Below are positions 54,679-64,000 of a stretch of DNA of 64,000 nucleotides, piece after piece. Each line of letters opens with the position of its first letter. The first letter of the stretch is position 1. The notes beneath the pieces are model-generated. The model searched no databases. It saw only the letters and a program-made list of their open reading frames with translations, and was not told the DNA's origin. Position numbers and translations under genes: made by a program. Source of the DNA: Pseudomonas karstica (GTDB taxonomy: Bacteria; Pseudomonadota; Gammaproteobacteria; Pseudomonadales; Pseudomonadaceae). Location: NCBI RefSeq assembly GCF_009707515.1, contig NZ_WLYI01000019.1, positions 59,017 to 123,016 of the forward strand, given 5' to 3'.

Positions 54679-56052
54679 TCAGGCCTGGTGCAGGTACCAG
54701 CGCCAGTCCTGCTCCCCCACCTCCCCCATGAATTGACGGTATTCCTCACGCTTCACCGCCAGGTACACCCCGAGGAACTCATGGCCAAAGGCTTCTCGCG
54801 CCCAGGCCGAATCTTCCAGTGCACGCAGGGTGGTCAGCCAGTCCGTGGGCAACAACTCCGTGGCCTGGGCATAGCCGTTGCCTTCCACTGGGGCGCCAGG
54901 GTCGCGCTGTTCGCGGATGCCTCGGTGAATACCGGCCAGGATGGCCGCTGCCGCCAGGTACGGGTTGGCATCGGCGCCGCAGATCCGGTGTTCGATATGC
55001 CGGGAGAATGCCGGCCCCCCAGGCACCCGCAAGCTCACTGTGCGGTTGTCCACGCCCCAGGTCGCCGCTAGCGGTGCGTAGCTGTTGGCCTGGAAACGCC
55101 GGTAGGAGTTGGCGTTTGGGCAGAACATCAACAGTGAATCAAGCAACGTGCTGAGCATGCCGCCCACTGCCTGGCGCAGCAGCGGCGTGCCATCAGCGGC
55201 CTCACTGGCAAACAGGTTGTTACCGTCATGGTCGGCCAGGCTGACGTGCATGTGCATGCCGGTACCCGCCAGGTCGTCGAAGGGCTTGGCCATGAAACAG
55301 GCGGTCATCCCATGCTTATGGGCCACGCCCTTGACCAAACGCTTGTAGCGCACCGCCTCGTCCATGGCTTGCAGGGCATCACTGCGGTGCTCCAGGGTGA
55401 TTTCCACCTGCCCCGGGGCGTATTCGGAAATCGCTGTACGCGCGGGAATACCTTGCAATTTGCAGGCGCTGTACAAGTCGGCAAGAAACGGCTCGATCTG
55501 TTCCAGTTCGCGTAAACCATAGACCTGGGTCGAACGCGGACGACCGCCATCGGTATCCCGCGCGGGGCGTGGCCGGCCATCGCGGTCAGGCTTCTGGTCG
55601 AGCAGGTAGAACTCCAGCTCCGCCGCCATGACCGGGTAGTAACCGTCGGCCTTGAGCCCCTCGATCACCTTGGCCAATACATGCCGGGGATCGGCCACAG
55701 TGGCGGGCATGCCTTCCTCGGGGTGCATGCTGACCTGCACCGCCGCCGTCGGAATCAACCGCCAGGGCATGCGCTGCAAACTGCCGCTGACCGGGTAGGC
55801 ACGGCAGTCGATGTCCCCTACGTCCCACACCAGCCCGGAGTTTTCCACGTCGTCGCCGTTGATGGTCAGGCCGAGGATAGTGCTGGGCAGCGGTCGACCG
55901 CTTTTATAGACCGCCAGCAACTCATCACGGTGCAACAACTTGCCCCGGGGCACCCCATTATTGTCGAGGATGAACAACTCGAACATCTCGATATCCGGAT
56001 TCTGATCGAGAAAGGACTGGGCTTCGTACAGGGTGGCAAAGGTGGTACTCAT
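54679..56052 (-). CDS. Glutamine-synthetase-family enzyme, likely gamma-glutamylpolyamine synthetase
   Basis: A 457-residue ATP-dependent ligase of the GlnA-like group. MAAELEFYLLDQKPDRDG carries the metal-binding Glu, TGMHMHVSLADHDGNNLF the catalytic His region, and NRTVSLRVPG and EHRICGADANPYLAAAAILA the late active site. The sequence is closer to PuuA/PauA gamma-glutamylputrescine synthetases than to true GlnA: it is slightly shorter and lacks the adenylylation Tyr loop. In Pseudomonas such enzymes start polyamine breakdown. Substrate preference is inferred only. Confidence 0.85.
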   Translation of the reverse strand: MSTTFATLYEAQSFLDQNPDIEMFELFILDNNGVPRGKLLHRDELLAVYKSGRPLPSTILGLTINGDDVENSGLVWDVGDIDCRAYPVSGSLQRMPWRLIPTAAVQVSMHPEEGMPATVADPRHVLAKVIEGLKADGYYPVMAAELEFYLLDQKPDRDGRPRPARDTDGGRPRSTQVYGLRELEQIEPFLADLYSACKLQGIPARTAISEYAPGQVEITLEHRSDALQAMDEAVRYKRLVKGVAHKHGMTACFMAKPFDDLAGTGMHMHVSLADHDGNNLFASEAADGTPLLRQAVGGMLSTLLDSLLMFCPNANSYRRFQANSYAPLAATWGVDNRTVSLRVPGGPAFSRHIEHRICGADANPYLAAAAILAGIHRGIREQRDPGAPVEGNGYAQATELLPTDWLTTLRALEDSAWAREAFGHEFLGVYLAVKREEYRQFMGEVGEQDWRWYLHQA

Positions 56053-56437
56053 GGAGAAATCTCATACGTTCGCGTCAGGCAGGCACACAGGCGCTGCCGG
56101 TCAGATGCCTGGGCATCCACGGGGCAATCAACGTAAGGAAGATACATCCGGCGGGCGGGCATGACGGCAATGCCATAGCGCCCAGAAGGCCAACTTGGAG
56201 GGCAGCGCATCGACACAGGTCCGTCGACGAACCGGGCGGCCTGACGCAACGGCGCCAGGCAATGTCTCGGGGTAAGGGTCGGGGGAACCGTCCATGCAAG
56301 AATCACAGTGAAGAGATGGCATCAGCCTCACATGACGGGATAAGCCGTTAAATTCAGTCTTGACGGAGTTTGGTTGTGTATTGGCTAAACATTTGGAAGT
56401 ATGGTCCCCCCTGTTCATGCCCCAAGGACTTGCCCGC
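56053..56437. other. Intergenic region between divergent genes
   Basis: 385 bases between the ligase start and the PheC-like start. It must hold both promoters. A perfect repeat GATGCC-TG-GGCATC lies at 56104-56117, about 50 bases before the ligase gene; the part from about 56340 is AT-rich. No gene or RNA is seen. Confidence 0.45.
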
Positions 56438-57214
56438 ATGAAAGCTCCCTTGACCCTTTGCCTGTTGACCAGCCTGGCGCTGCCTGCGCTGGCCGCTACC
56501 CCCACCTCGCGCCTGGATGAAGTGATCCAGCGCGGCGAAATGACGGTTTGCACCACCGGCGACTACAAGCCCTACACCTATTTGCGAAAAGACGGCAGCT
56601 ACGAAGGCATCGATATCGCCATGGCCCAGTCTCTGGCCAAAAGCCTCGGCGTGCAGGTCAAGTGGGTGCCCACTACGTGGAAAACCCTGATGCCAGACTT
56701 TCTCGCCCAGCGTTGCGACATCGCCGTCGGCGGGATTTCCGTGTCCCTGGAGCGGCAGAAAAAAGCCTTTTTCAGCCAGTCGATGAATGTCGACGGCAAA
56801 ATCCCTTTGGTGCGCTGCGATGATGTGCAGCGTTATCAAACCGTCGAACAGATCAACCAGCCCCAGGTCCGGGTGATCGAGCCTGCGGGCGGCACCAACG
56901 AGGTTTTCGCCAGGGCGCACCTGGGCCAGGCGCAATTGCGCTTGTTCCCGGACAACGTGACGATTTTCGACGAATTGCTGGCGGGCAAGGCCGATGTGAT
57001 GATCACCGACGCCAGCGAGGCCCGTTACCAGCAAAAGCTCAAGCCAGGGCTATGTGCCGTGAACCCCGAGCGTTACATGCAGTACAGCGAGAAGGCCCTG
57101 CTGCTGCCACGGGACGATGTGGCCTGGAAAAGTTATGTCGACCAGTGGCTGCATTTGAGTACGGTCACCGGTGTTTATGACGGCATCGTTAATCAGTGGT
57201 TGGCGGCGCCTTGA
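56438..57214 (+). CDS. pheC: Periplasmic PheC-like cyclohexadienyl dehydratase
   Basis: A 258-residue exported protein with the fold of amino-acid-binding proteins. A signal peptide (MKAPLTLCLLTSLALPALAA) precedes motifs shared with P. aeruginosa PheC: TTGDYKPYTY near 39-48, GGISVSLERQ near 98-107, GGTNEVFARAHL near 151-162, PDNVTIF and TDASEARYQ. PheC converts prephenate or arogenate to phenylpyruvate or phenylalanine in the periplasm. Glu194 in TDASEAR matches the acid I recall as catalytic. A plain binding protein is less likely, as no permease or ATPase gene is near. Confidence 0.72.
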   Translation: MKAPLTLCLLTSLALPALAATPTSRLDEVIQRGEMTVCTTGDYKPYTYLRKDGSYEGIDIAMAQSLAKSLGVQVKWVPTTWKTLMPDFLAQRCDIAVGGISVSLERQKKAFFSQSMNVDGKIPLVRCDDVQRYQTVEQINQPQVRVIEPAGGTNEVFARAHLGQAQLRLFPDNVTIFDELLAGKADVMITDASEARYQQKLKPGLCAVNPERYMQYSEKALLLPRDDVAWKSYVDQWLHLSTVTGVYDGIVNQWLAAP

Positions 57215-57293
57215 TCCAGTGCGCTGCCAACCCCGTAACAGCATCGTTTGATAAGGGTCCTGCGCGGCATCGGCATGCTCAAGATATGAAGCG

Positions 57294-58811
57294 TTATTGA
57301 GCCTTGTCTTCGCGCCCTCGCAACAACCGGTTGGGCATCGCAATTGCCGCCGCCAACCCCAGCAGCGATACCGCTGCGCTGATCATCAACAAATGCCGGA
57401 ACGTCACCAGTAACTCCCCGCGCAAGGCATCTTGCGCCGGGCCTGGGGCGGCGCTGAGGCCATCGAGCAACACATTGCCGGAATGACCCTCTGCCGCGAG
57501 CGAAGCGCTGGCCAGGTGAGCAAAACTGGAGTCTTGCAGCAACGCCAACAACAGCGCCGACATGCACGCGACACCCACCGCACCACCCAGGGAGCGGAAC
57601 AGGTTGGTGGTGCTGGTGGCGACACCGATATCCCGTTGTTCCACCGAGTTCTGCGTACCCACCAGGGACGTGGGGAACTGCATGCCGGTACCAATCCCGC
57701 TGAGCAACATGAACAGGCTGCTCAACAGCAGCGCCTGGGGGGCGCTGAAGGCCATGCCGAGGATTGCAATCGGGGTGAGCAGCGCGCCGGTGAGGATCAT
57801 CGGTTTATAACGGCCGGTCACTGAGGTCATGCGCCCGGCAAAATAGGCGCCCACCGGCAATCCCATGGCCAGCGGCAGCAGGTGCAAGGCGGCGCTGTCG
57901 GCGCCAAAGCCGGTGACGGTCTGGTAGCGCAGGGGCATCAACACAATCAGCGAGATCGCCTGGAAGCTGGTAAAGAAAATCGTACACCAGCACAGCACAG
58001 CACTGCGGTTGGCGAACAGGTGCATCGGCAGCAAGGGCTCCCGCGTCCGACGCTCATGCCAGACAAATACCGTCAGTGCCACCAGGGCACAGCTCAGCAG
58101 GCCAAGTACCTGATCGTCACGCCAATCGTGGCCCTGGCCGATTTCGGTGATACCCAGCAGCAGCGCACTCAAGCCAATGATCATCAGCACAGAGCCAAGG
58201 TAGTCGATGACCGGTTTACGTTGCCCAACCGGCAGCCCCACCAGCGTGCGGTGGGCCACCCACCAGGCCCCTGCCCCCAAGGGCAGGTTGATCAGAAATA
58301 CCCAGCGCCAAGACAAGTACTCGGTCATATAACCACCCAATATCGGCCCGGCAACGCTGGCCACCGCGTACATGCCGCTGAAATAGCCCTGGTAACGCCC
58401 GCGCTCACGGGGCGCGATGATGTCGCCGATAATCGCCTGGCTCACCGAGATCATCCCGCCAGCGCCAATACCCTGAAGGATCCGCGCCAGCACCAGTTGC
58501 TCCATGCTTTGTGCCATGCCACAGAACAGCGAGGCGATAGTGAATACGCCCATGCCAATCAGCATCATCGGCCGCCGGCCATACAAGTCGCCGAGCTTGC
58601 CGTAGATCGGCACGGCCACCGTCATCGCCACCATGTAGCCGGAGATTACCCAGGCCAACAGGCTGACGTCGTTGAACCGGGCGGAAATGGCCGGCATCGA
58701 GACGGCAACGATGGTCTGGTCCAGTGCCCCAAGGAAGATCGCCATCATCAAGGCAACCAGGACACTGCGAATAGCGGGCTGGGGTTGAGCGGGTTGATTG
58801 AGGTGGGTCAC
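57294..58811 (-). CDS. DHA2-family (EmrB/QacA type) MFS exporter
   Basis: A 505-residue inner-membrane drug:proton antiporter with about fourteen hydrophobic segments. FLGALDQTIVAVSMPAIS near the start carries the LDxTIVNVALP-type motif D1; YGKLGDLYGRRPMMLIGMGV is motif A; GPILGGYMTEYLSWRWVFLI is motif C. The GTG at 58811 is preferred (AGG eight bases upstream) over a TTG at 58829. There is no membrane-fusion partner, so it acts alone. Substrate unknown. Confidence 0.9.
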   Translation of the reverse strand: MTHLNQPAQPQPAIRSVLVALMMAIFLGALDQTIVAVSMPAISARFNDVSLLAWVISGYMVAMTVAVPIYGKLGDLYGRRPMMLIGMGVFTIASLFCGMAQSMEQLVLARILQGIGAGGMISVSQAIIGDIIAPRERGRYQGYFSGMYAVASVAGPILGGYMTEYLSWRWVFLINLPLGAGAWWVAHRTLVGLPVGQRKPVIDYLGSVLMIIGLSALLLGITEIGQGHDWRDDQVLGLLSCALVALTVFVWHERRTREPLLPMHLFANRSAVLCWCTIFFTSFQAISLIVLMPLRYQTVTGFGADSAALHLLPLAMGLPVGAYFAGRMTSVTGRYKPMILTGALLTPIAILGMAFSAPQALLLSSLFMLLSGIGTGMQFPTSLVGTQNSVEQRDIGVATSTTNLFRSLGGAVGVACMSALLLALLQDSSFAHLASASLAAEGHSGNVLLDGLSAAPGPAQDALRGELLVTFRHLLMISAAVSLLGLAAAIAMPNRLLRGREDKAQ

Positions 58812-58883
58812 GGCTGAACCTGCAGGCAAGGCCCGTAGGGAGAAGGGCCTGCGGGAATGCCCGCTATGTTACTCGATAGCCAG

Positions 58884-60218
<1,335 letters not shown>

Positions 60219-60254
60219 TTACCGCACCACTATCCTGAGTATCGGATTGAAAAC

Positions 60255-61142
60255 ATGACCAAACCTGCCAGTACCGCGATTCCGGTCTTCAAACTGTATG
60301 GGGAAAACCAGCAATGGCCGACTCCGGATTTGTTGCACTGTGAAACCATCTCCCGGCGCAGCCGTGAGTATCAGTGGGAGATTGCGCCCCACCGGCATGC
60401 GGACCTGTGTCAGTTACTGTATGTGTACAAGGGCCAGGCGCAGTTGGAGATAGAAGGACAGCGCACGGTACTGAGCGAGTCGACGCTGCAAGTGTTGCCA
60501 CCACTGTGCGTCCATGGCTTTCGCTTTTCCGAAGACGTGGAAGGTTATGTGGTGACCCTCTCCGCGCCACTGGTGGCGCATTTGCAGGGGCAATTGGGCT
60601 CGGCAGTGGACGGTTTGAGCGCATTGGGCAGTTACCCGGCGGGCAAGGAAGGTGACTACCTCAACAGCCTGTTTACCCGGCTGCAGGACGAATATGCCGA
60701 TGATCAGCCAGCGCGGGACATGATGATGCACGCTCTGGTCAGCGTATTGCTGGTGTGGATCAGCCGCCAGGCCATCCAGCACCGCCATCCGCAAGCGCGT
60801 CGAGGGCGCGAGTATTTTCGGCGCTTCACCCAGTTGGTGGAGCAGTGCTACCGCGAACATCCGAAAATCGAAGACCTGGCCCACACGCTGGGAATCTCGG
60901 TGTCCCACCTCAACGGCACCTGCCGGGAACTGGGTGGACAGCCGGCGTTGCAGATCATGCACGACCGACAATTGCTGGAAGCCAAGCGCCTGCTGACCTA
61001 CACCAGCATGACCATCAACGAAATGTCGCAAGTGCTGGGGTTTTCCGACCCGACCAACTTCTCACGGCTGTTTCGCCGACGTGTCGGGTTCTCGCCCAAG
61101 GCGTTTCGGGAACAGTTGAAGAGCGATCAGGGTATTACCTGA
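60255..61142 (+). CDS. pobR: AraC-family regulator PobR
   Basis: A 295-residue regulator. An N-terminal cupin-like effector domain (EIAPHRHADLCQLLYVYKGQ around residues 42-61) is followed by the C-terminal double helix-turn-helix of AraC proteins (IEDLAHTLGISVSHLNGTCR and INEMSQVLGFSDPTNFSRLF with RRRVGFSPKAFRE). It is divergent from pobA with 177 bases between starts; in Pseudomonas the pobR product activates pobA when 4-hydroxybenzoate is present. The function is inferred from context and family. Confidence 0.92.
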   Translation: MTKPASTAIPVFKLYGENQQWPTPDLLHCETISRRSREYQWEIAPHRHADLCQLLYVYKGQAQLEIEGQRTVLSESTLQVLPPLCVHGFRFSEDVEGYVVTLSAPLVAHLQGQLGSAVDGLSALGSYPAGKEGDYLNSLFTRLQDEYADDQPARDMMMHALVSVLLVWISRQAIQHRHPQARRGREYFRRFTQLVEQCYREHPKIEDLAHTLGISVSHLNGTCRELGGQPALQIMHDRQLLEAKRLLTYTSMTINEMSQVLGFSDPTNFSRLFRRRVGFSPKAFREQLKSDQGIT

Positions 61143-61311
61143 GGGCATTCAGGCTCGCGGTATGCGGCACACAGTGATTATGCTCGCAACTGGCAGCCAG
61201 GCTCGGCTTCATCCGAGTCTGCTCGACGCGATAGGCGGCTGTGCCATACAACGCCGTGGCGACAGCGCACAGGGTGAAAATCATCAGGTACTTTCTTGTT
61301 TTGAGCGACAT
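61135..61311 (-). CDS. Small membrane protein, function unknown
   Basis: A 58-residue protein with one hydrophobic helix (YLMIFTLCAVATALYGTAAY) after a basic start and a Cys/His-bearing tail (ASCEHNHCVPHT). AGAGG is eight bases before the ATG at 61311, which supports translation. Its end overlaps the last eight bases of pobR on the other strand. It lies 100 bases after the LysR gene on the same strand. No family is recognised. Confidence 0.5.
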   Translation of the reverse strand: MSLKTRKYLMIFTLCAVATALYGTAAYRVEQTRMKPSLAASCEHNHCVPHTASLNALR

Positions 61312-61411
61312 GATGCTGACCTCTGGCCGGATCAAGAAGGCCCTTCATTCAGCATAGGCCAGCCAGGTCGCATTGCCATTATCGGACGGTATTCAACACC
61401 TTTATGACGCG

Positions 61412-62317
61412 TTAGAGACCGATATCCCACACCGGCTCTTGCGGGAACCTCAACACCAGGAAATCCAACAGGCTGCGCAGCGCCGACGGCATGTGTTTGC
61501 GCGAGGCATACACCGCGTACATGTTCATCTGTCGCGGTTCGGCCTCGGGCAGCAGGCGGACCAGTTCGCCGCTGCGGATATAGTCCCCGGCCTGGTAGCT
61601 GGGCAGCATCGCCACGCCGGCCCCAGCCAGGGTCGCCCGCAGCAAGGTGCCGGCTTCGTTGGCGCTGATATTGCCCTGCACAGGCACCGAGACGGGATTG
61701 CCCTGCTCTTCGAAATGCCAGAGGCTTTTGCCGAAGTAGGAGTGAGTCAGGCAATTGTGCCGGGCCAAGTCTTGCACCTTTTCCGGGTGCGGATGTTCCA
61801 GTAGATAGGTCGGTGAGGCGCAAATCACCGAACGACAGACCGTGAGCTTGCGGGCAATCAGGTTGGGGTCCAGGTCATTGCTGGTGCGGATCGCCAGGTC
61901 GATGCGCTCATCTACCAGGTTCACCGTGCGGTCGAGCATTTGCAGGTCGACACTGACCTGCGGGTAGCGCTTGACGTATTCGGCCATAGCCTGTGCCAAT
62001 TGCGCCTGGCCAAAAGAGGTGCTGACACTCAGGCGCAACAGGCCGCGAGGCGCTTCGTCGGGCTCACTGACAGCAGCTTGCATGTCAGTGCACAGCTCCA
62101 GCATCTGCCGGCAACGGGGCAAGGTTTCACTGCCGGCGGCGGTCAGGCTCAATTTGCGGGTGGTGCGGTGCATCAGCCGGGCGCCAACCCAATTCTCCAG
62201 CTCCGCCAGGTAGCGCGACACCACAGGCCGCGACAGGTCCAAATGATCGGCGGCGGCTGACTGACTCCCCAGGTCCACCACTGCGACAAATACCCGCATT
62301 GCTTGAAGACGATCCAT
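61412..62317 (-). CDS. LysR-family transcriptional regulator
   Basis: A 301-residue LysR-type regulator: helix-turn-helix at residues 1-60 (MDRLQAMRVFVAVVDLGSQS, then AADHLDLSRPVVSRYLAELE), effector domain after about residue 90. It belongs to the group that has RMHRTTRKLSLT-like wing sequence (here LMHRTTRKLSLT). It is divergent from the metallo-beta-lactamase-fold and NAD(P)-binding protein genes, with 114 bases between, and probably controls them. Confidence 0.92.
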   Translation of the reverse strand: MDRLQAMRVFVAVVDLGSQSAAADHLDLSRPVVSRYLAELENWVGARLMHRTTRKLSLTAAGSETLPRCRQMLELCTDMQAAVSEPDEAPRGLLRLSVSTSFGQAQLAQAMAEYVKRYPQVSVDLQMLDRTVNLVDERIDLAIRTSNDLDPNLIARKLTVCRSVICASPTYLLEHPHPEKVQDLARHNCLTHSYFGKSLWHFEEQGNPVSVPVQGNISANEAGTLLRATLAGAGVAMLPSYQAGDYIRSGELVRLLPEAEPRQMNMYAVYASRKHMPSALRSLLDFLVLRFPQEPVWDIGL

Positions 62318-62431
62318 GATTTGCCCGTTTTCAGAAACAAACTATGTCCAAGCATCGCATTTTTTGCTGCGTTCAGTGCAACTAAGCTTTGTCCACTGCC
62401 TGCCAAGGCCTCTTCATTGCTGGAACTGCAT

Positions 62432-63298
62432 ATGTCCTCGATCCTCAAGCGTTTTGCACTGGCCTCGGCCGCCTTGGGCTTTGCCGCCCATGCCGCGGCC
62501 GCCGACCTGAAACTGGATGTCTACAACCCAGGTGAAGCGGCGATCTTCCCGGTCAGCTCGGTACTGGTCAGTGGCAAGAGAGACGCCATCCTGGTGGATG
62601 CCCAATTCGGCAAGGGCCAGGCCGAACAACTGGTGCATAAAATCCGCGCCAGCGGCAAGCAACTGACCGTCATTTATATCAGCCACGGTGACCCGGACTA
62701 CTACTTCGGCCTCGACACCCTGACCGCCGCGTTCCCCAAGGCCCGCGTACTGGCGCCGCAACCGGTGGTGGACCATATCAAGGCCAGCGTGGCCGGAAAG
62801 CTTGAATACTGGGGGCCGAAGATGGGCGCCGACAAGCCGGCCAAAACCATTATTCCCCAAGTACTTGAAGGGCATGAGTTCACCCTTGAAGGGCAGAAAC
62901 TGGAAGTGATCGGCCTCGATGGCCCGCAGCCCGACCGCAGCTTTATGTGGATTCCGTCGATCAAGGCGGTGGTTGGAGGTGTAGTCGTCGCTGAAAACAT
63001 CCATGTGTGGATGGCCGACACCCAGGGCTCGAAATCCCACACTGACTGGCTGGCCACCCTGCAACGCATCAAGGACCTGAAGCCGCACACCGTAGTGCCC
63101 GGCCACTACCTGGGCCCTGCGTCACTGCAATCCGTGGCGTTCACCGCCGGCTACATCAAAGCCTTCGACGAGGAAACCGCCAAGGCCAAGGACTCCACGG
63201 CGCTGATCGCTGCGATGAAAAAACGCTACCCGAACCTCGCCGATGAAAGCTCCCTGGAGCTGAGCGCCAAAGTCGCCAAGGGCGAAATGAAGTGGTGA
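62432..63298 (+). CDS. Exported MBL-fold protein with altered metal motif
   Basis: A 288-residue protein of the metallo-beta-lactamase fold. A signal peptide of about 24 residues (SILKRFALASAALGFAAHAA) leads to a strand DAILVDAQFG that matches the fold, but the usual HxHxDH metal motif reads HGDPDY at 85-90: the second and last His are Asp and Tyr. A later His225 in PGHYLGP is kept. Zinc binding may be weaker or at one site. The start at 62432 (MSSILKRF) is chosen for the signal peptide; the ribosome site is weak. It is followed after 31 bases by an NAD(P)-binding protein gene. Confidence 0.85.
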   Translation: MSSILKRFALASAALGFAAHAAAADLKLDVYNPGEAAIFPVSSVLVSGKRDAILVDAQFGKGQAEQLVHKIRASGKQLTVIYISHGDPDYYFGLDTLTAAFPKARVLAPQPVVDHIKASVAGKLEYWGPKMGADKPAKTIIPQVLEGHEFTLEGQKLEVIGLDGPQPDRSFMWIPSIKAVVGGVVVAENIHVWMADTQGSKSHTDWLATLQRIKDLKPHTVVPGHYLGPASLQSVAFTAGYIKAFDEETAKAKDSTALIAAMKKRYPNLADESSLELSAKVAKGEMKW

Positions 63299-63329
63299 AT
63301 TGATCCATCCCTACGCATTGGAGAACCGC

Positions 63330-63944
63330 ATGAGCAAGATCGCAATTATTGGTGCCACCGGCCGTGCCGGTAGCCAACTGCTGGAAGAAGCCCTGCGTCG
63401 CGGCCACACCGTCACGGCCATTGCCCGCAATACCGACAAGATTGGCGCACGCCCTGGGGTCACGGTCAAACAAGCCGATGCCCTGGACGCCGACGCCTTG
63501 CAACAAGCCGTCAGCGGCAACGATGTGGTGATCAGCGCCGCGCACTTTGCCACCCTGCCCGCCAGCGCCGTGATCGGGCCGGTGAAAAACGCCGGCGTAA
63601 AACGCTTGCTGGTGGTGGGCGGTGCCGGTTCACTGTTGCTGCCAGACGGTAACCGCGTGATCGACAGCCCTGGTTTTCCGGATGAGTACAAGGCCGAAGC
63701 CAGCGCGGGCAGTGACTTCCTCGAGACCTTGCGCCAGGAAAAGGAACTGGATTGGAGCTTTCTCTCGCCGTCAGCAGAATTCGTCGAGGCCGAGCGCACC
63801 GGCACCTTCCGCTTGGGCCAGGAGCATTTGCTGGCGAACAGCGAAGGCCGTAGCTGGATCAGCTTTGCCGACTATGCGATTGTGCTGATCGATGAAGTGG
63901 AATCACCGAAGCATTCGCGCCAACGGTTTACTGTGGGTTATTGA
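63330..63944 (+). CDS. NAD(P)-dependent oxidoreductase (NmrA/YwnB type)
   Basis: A 204-residue Rossmann-fold protein of the atypical short-chain-dehydrogenase group (NAD(P)H-binding, YwnB/NmrA-like). The nucleotide motif IAIIGATGRAGSQLLEEALR covers residues 4-23, and VVISAAHFATLP and LLVVGGAGSLLL follow. The catalytic Tyr-x3-Lys of classical SDRs is not evident. GGAG lies ten bases before the ATG at 63330. It forms a two-gene unit with the MBL-fold protein under a divergent LysR gene. Confidence 0.88.
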   Translation: MSKIAIIGATGRAGSQLLEEALRRGHTVTAIARNTDKIGARPGVTVKQADALDADALQQAVSGNDVVISAAHFATLPASAVIGPVKNAGVKRLLVVGGAGSLLLPDGNRVIDSPGFPDEYKAEASAGSDFLETLRQEKELDWSFLSPSAEFVEAERTGTFRLGQEHLLANSEGRSWISFADYAIVLIDEVESPKHSRQRFTVGY

Positions 63945-63981
63945 TGGGGTTACAGCTGATCATTGATCGATGGCCCTTTGT

Positions 63982-64000
63982 AGCCGCTGTCGAGGCACGG
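63982..64000. repeat. GTAGCCGCTG repeat cut by window edge
   Basis: TGTAGCCGCTGTCGAGGCACG-type sequence, the left boundary of the array units at 28.3 kb and in the same orientation, begins after the last gene and runs out of the window. ATGGCCCTT precedes it like the spacer in the arrays. Confidence 0.8.

Overview
The window reads as chromosomal DNA of a Pseudomonas from the P. fluorescens group. The GC-rich codon use, the gene families (AzoR, OprP/OprO-type porin, LpxO, PobA/PobR, PheC-like enzyme, DUF748 and DUF2937 proteins) and the REP/REPIN repeats with GTAGCCGCTG or GCGAGCTTGCTC cores all point there. I see no rRNA or tRNA gene, CRISPR array, transposase, prophage or integrase. About 60 protein genes fill the window, mostly housekeeping and metabolic genes in short operons.

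Layout: 1-5.6 kb, a LysR regulator cut by the window edge, a divergent MFS carrier, the S1-domain protein CvfB, a TorF-type porin and a DUF6279 lipoprotein. 5.7-13.3 kb, a small secreted protein, a DEAD-box helicase, a mechanosensitive channel, an EamA carrier overlapping an RBBP9-like hydrolase, azoR, a TTG-started LysR gene and periplasmic ppiA. 13.4-21.2 kb, an ABC exporter, aquaporin Z, a FemAB/GNAT-like protein, an OprO/OprP-type porin, an ECF sigma factor with a zinc-finger anti-sigma, and a FabH-like synthase. 21.4-27.2 kb, hrpA and aceK. 27.4-29.9 kb, two convergent EamA carriers separated by a REPIN array.

30.3-35.9 kb holds lpxO and cysK, then DUF748, MoxR ATPase and VWA genes. 36-39.4 kb is the 5-oxoprolinase operon pxpABC with a divergent LysR gene. 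39.5-45.5 kb has a three-gene operon (membrane protein, class II amidotransferase, DUF2937), an oligopeptidase B-like peptidase, a Pro-rich secreted protein, a spermidine-synthase-like protein and a RarD-like carrier. 45.5-47.9 kb is the most unusual part: 0.9 kb of lower-GC DNA rich in inverted repeats, an HNH nuclease gene (yajD type), and a second REPIN array with near-identical tandem units of about 136 bp, inverted relative to the first array.

47.9-54.6 kb carries a TrmH/TrmL-type methyltransferase, a DUF2892 protein, the YcgN protein with an M61-like protein, a nitroreductase, a 2-hydroxyacid dehydrogenase, ycgL-rnd and a methyltransferase. 54.7-64 kb carries a gamma-glutamylpolyamine-synthetase-like enzyme, a PheC-like dehydratase, a DHA2 exporter, pobA with divergent pobR, and a LysR gene divergent from a metallo-beta-lactamase-fold protein and an NAD(P)-binding protein. 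Another GTAGCCGCTG repeat starts at the right edge.

I did not find a clear new defence or biosynthetic system. The strongest leads are the paired inverted REPIN arrays, the palindrome-rich gap at 45.5-46.4 kb, a double inverted repeat in front of the FabH-like gene, and two proteins whose classical metal-binding motifs are replaced.
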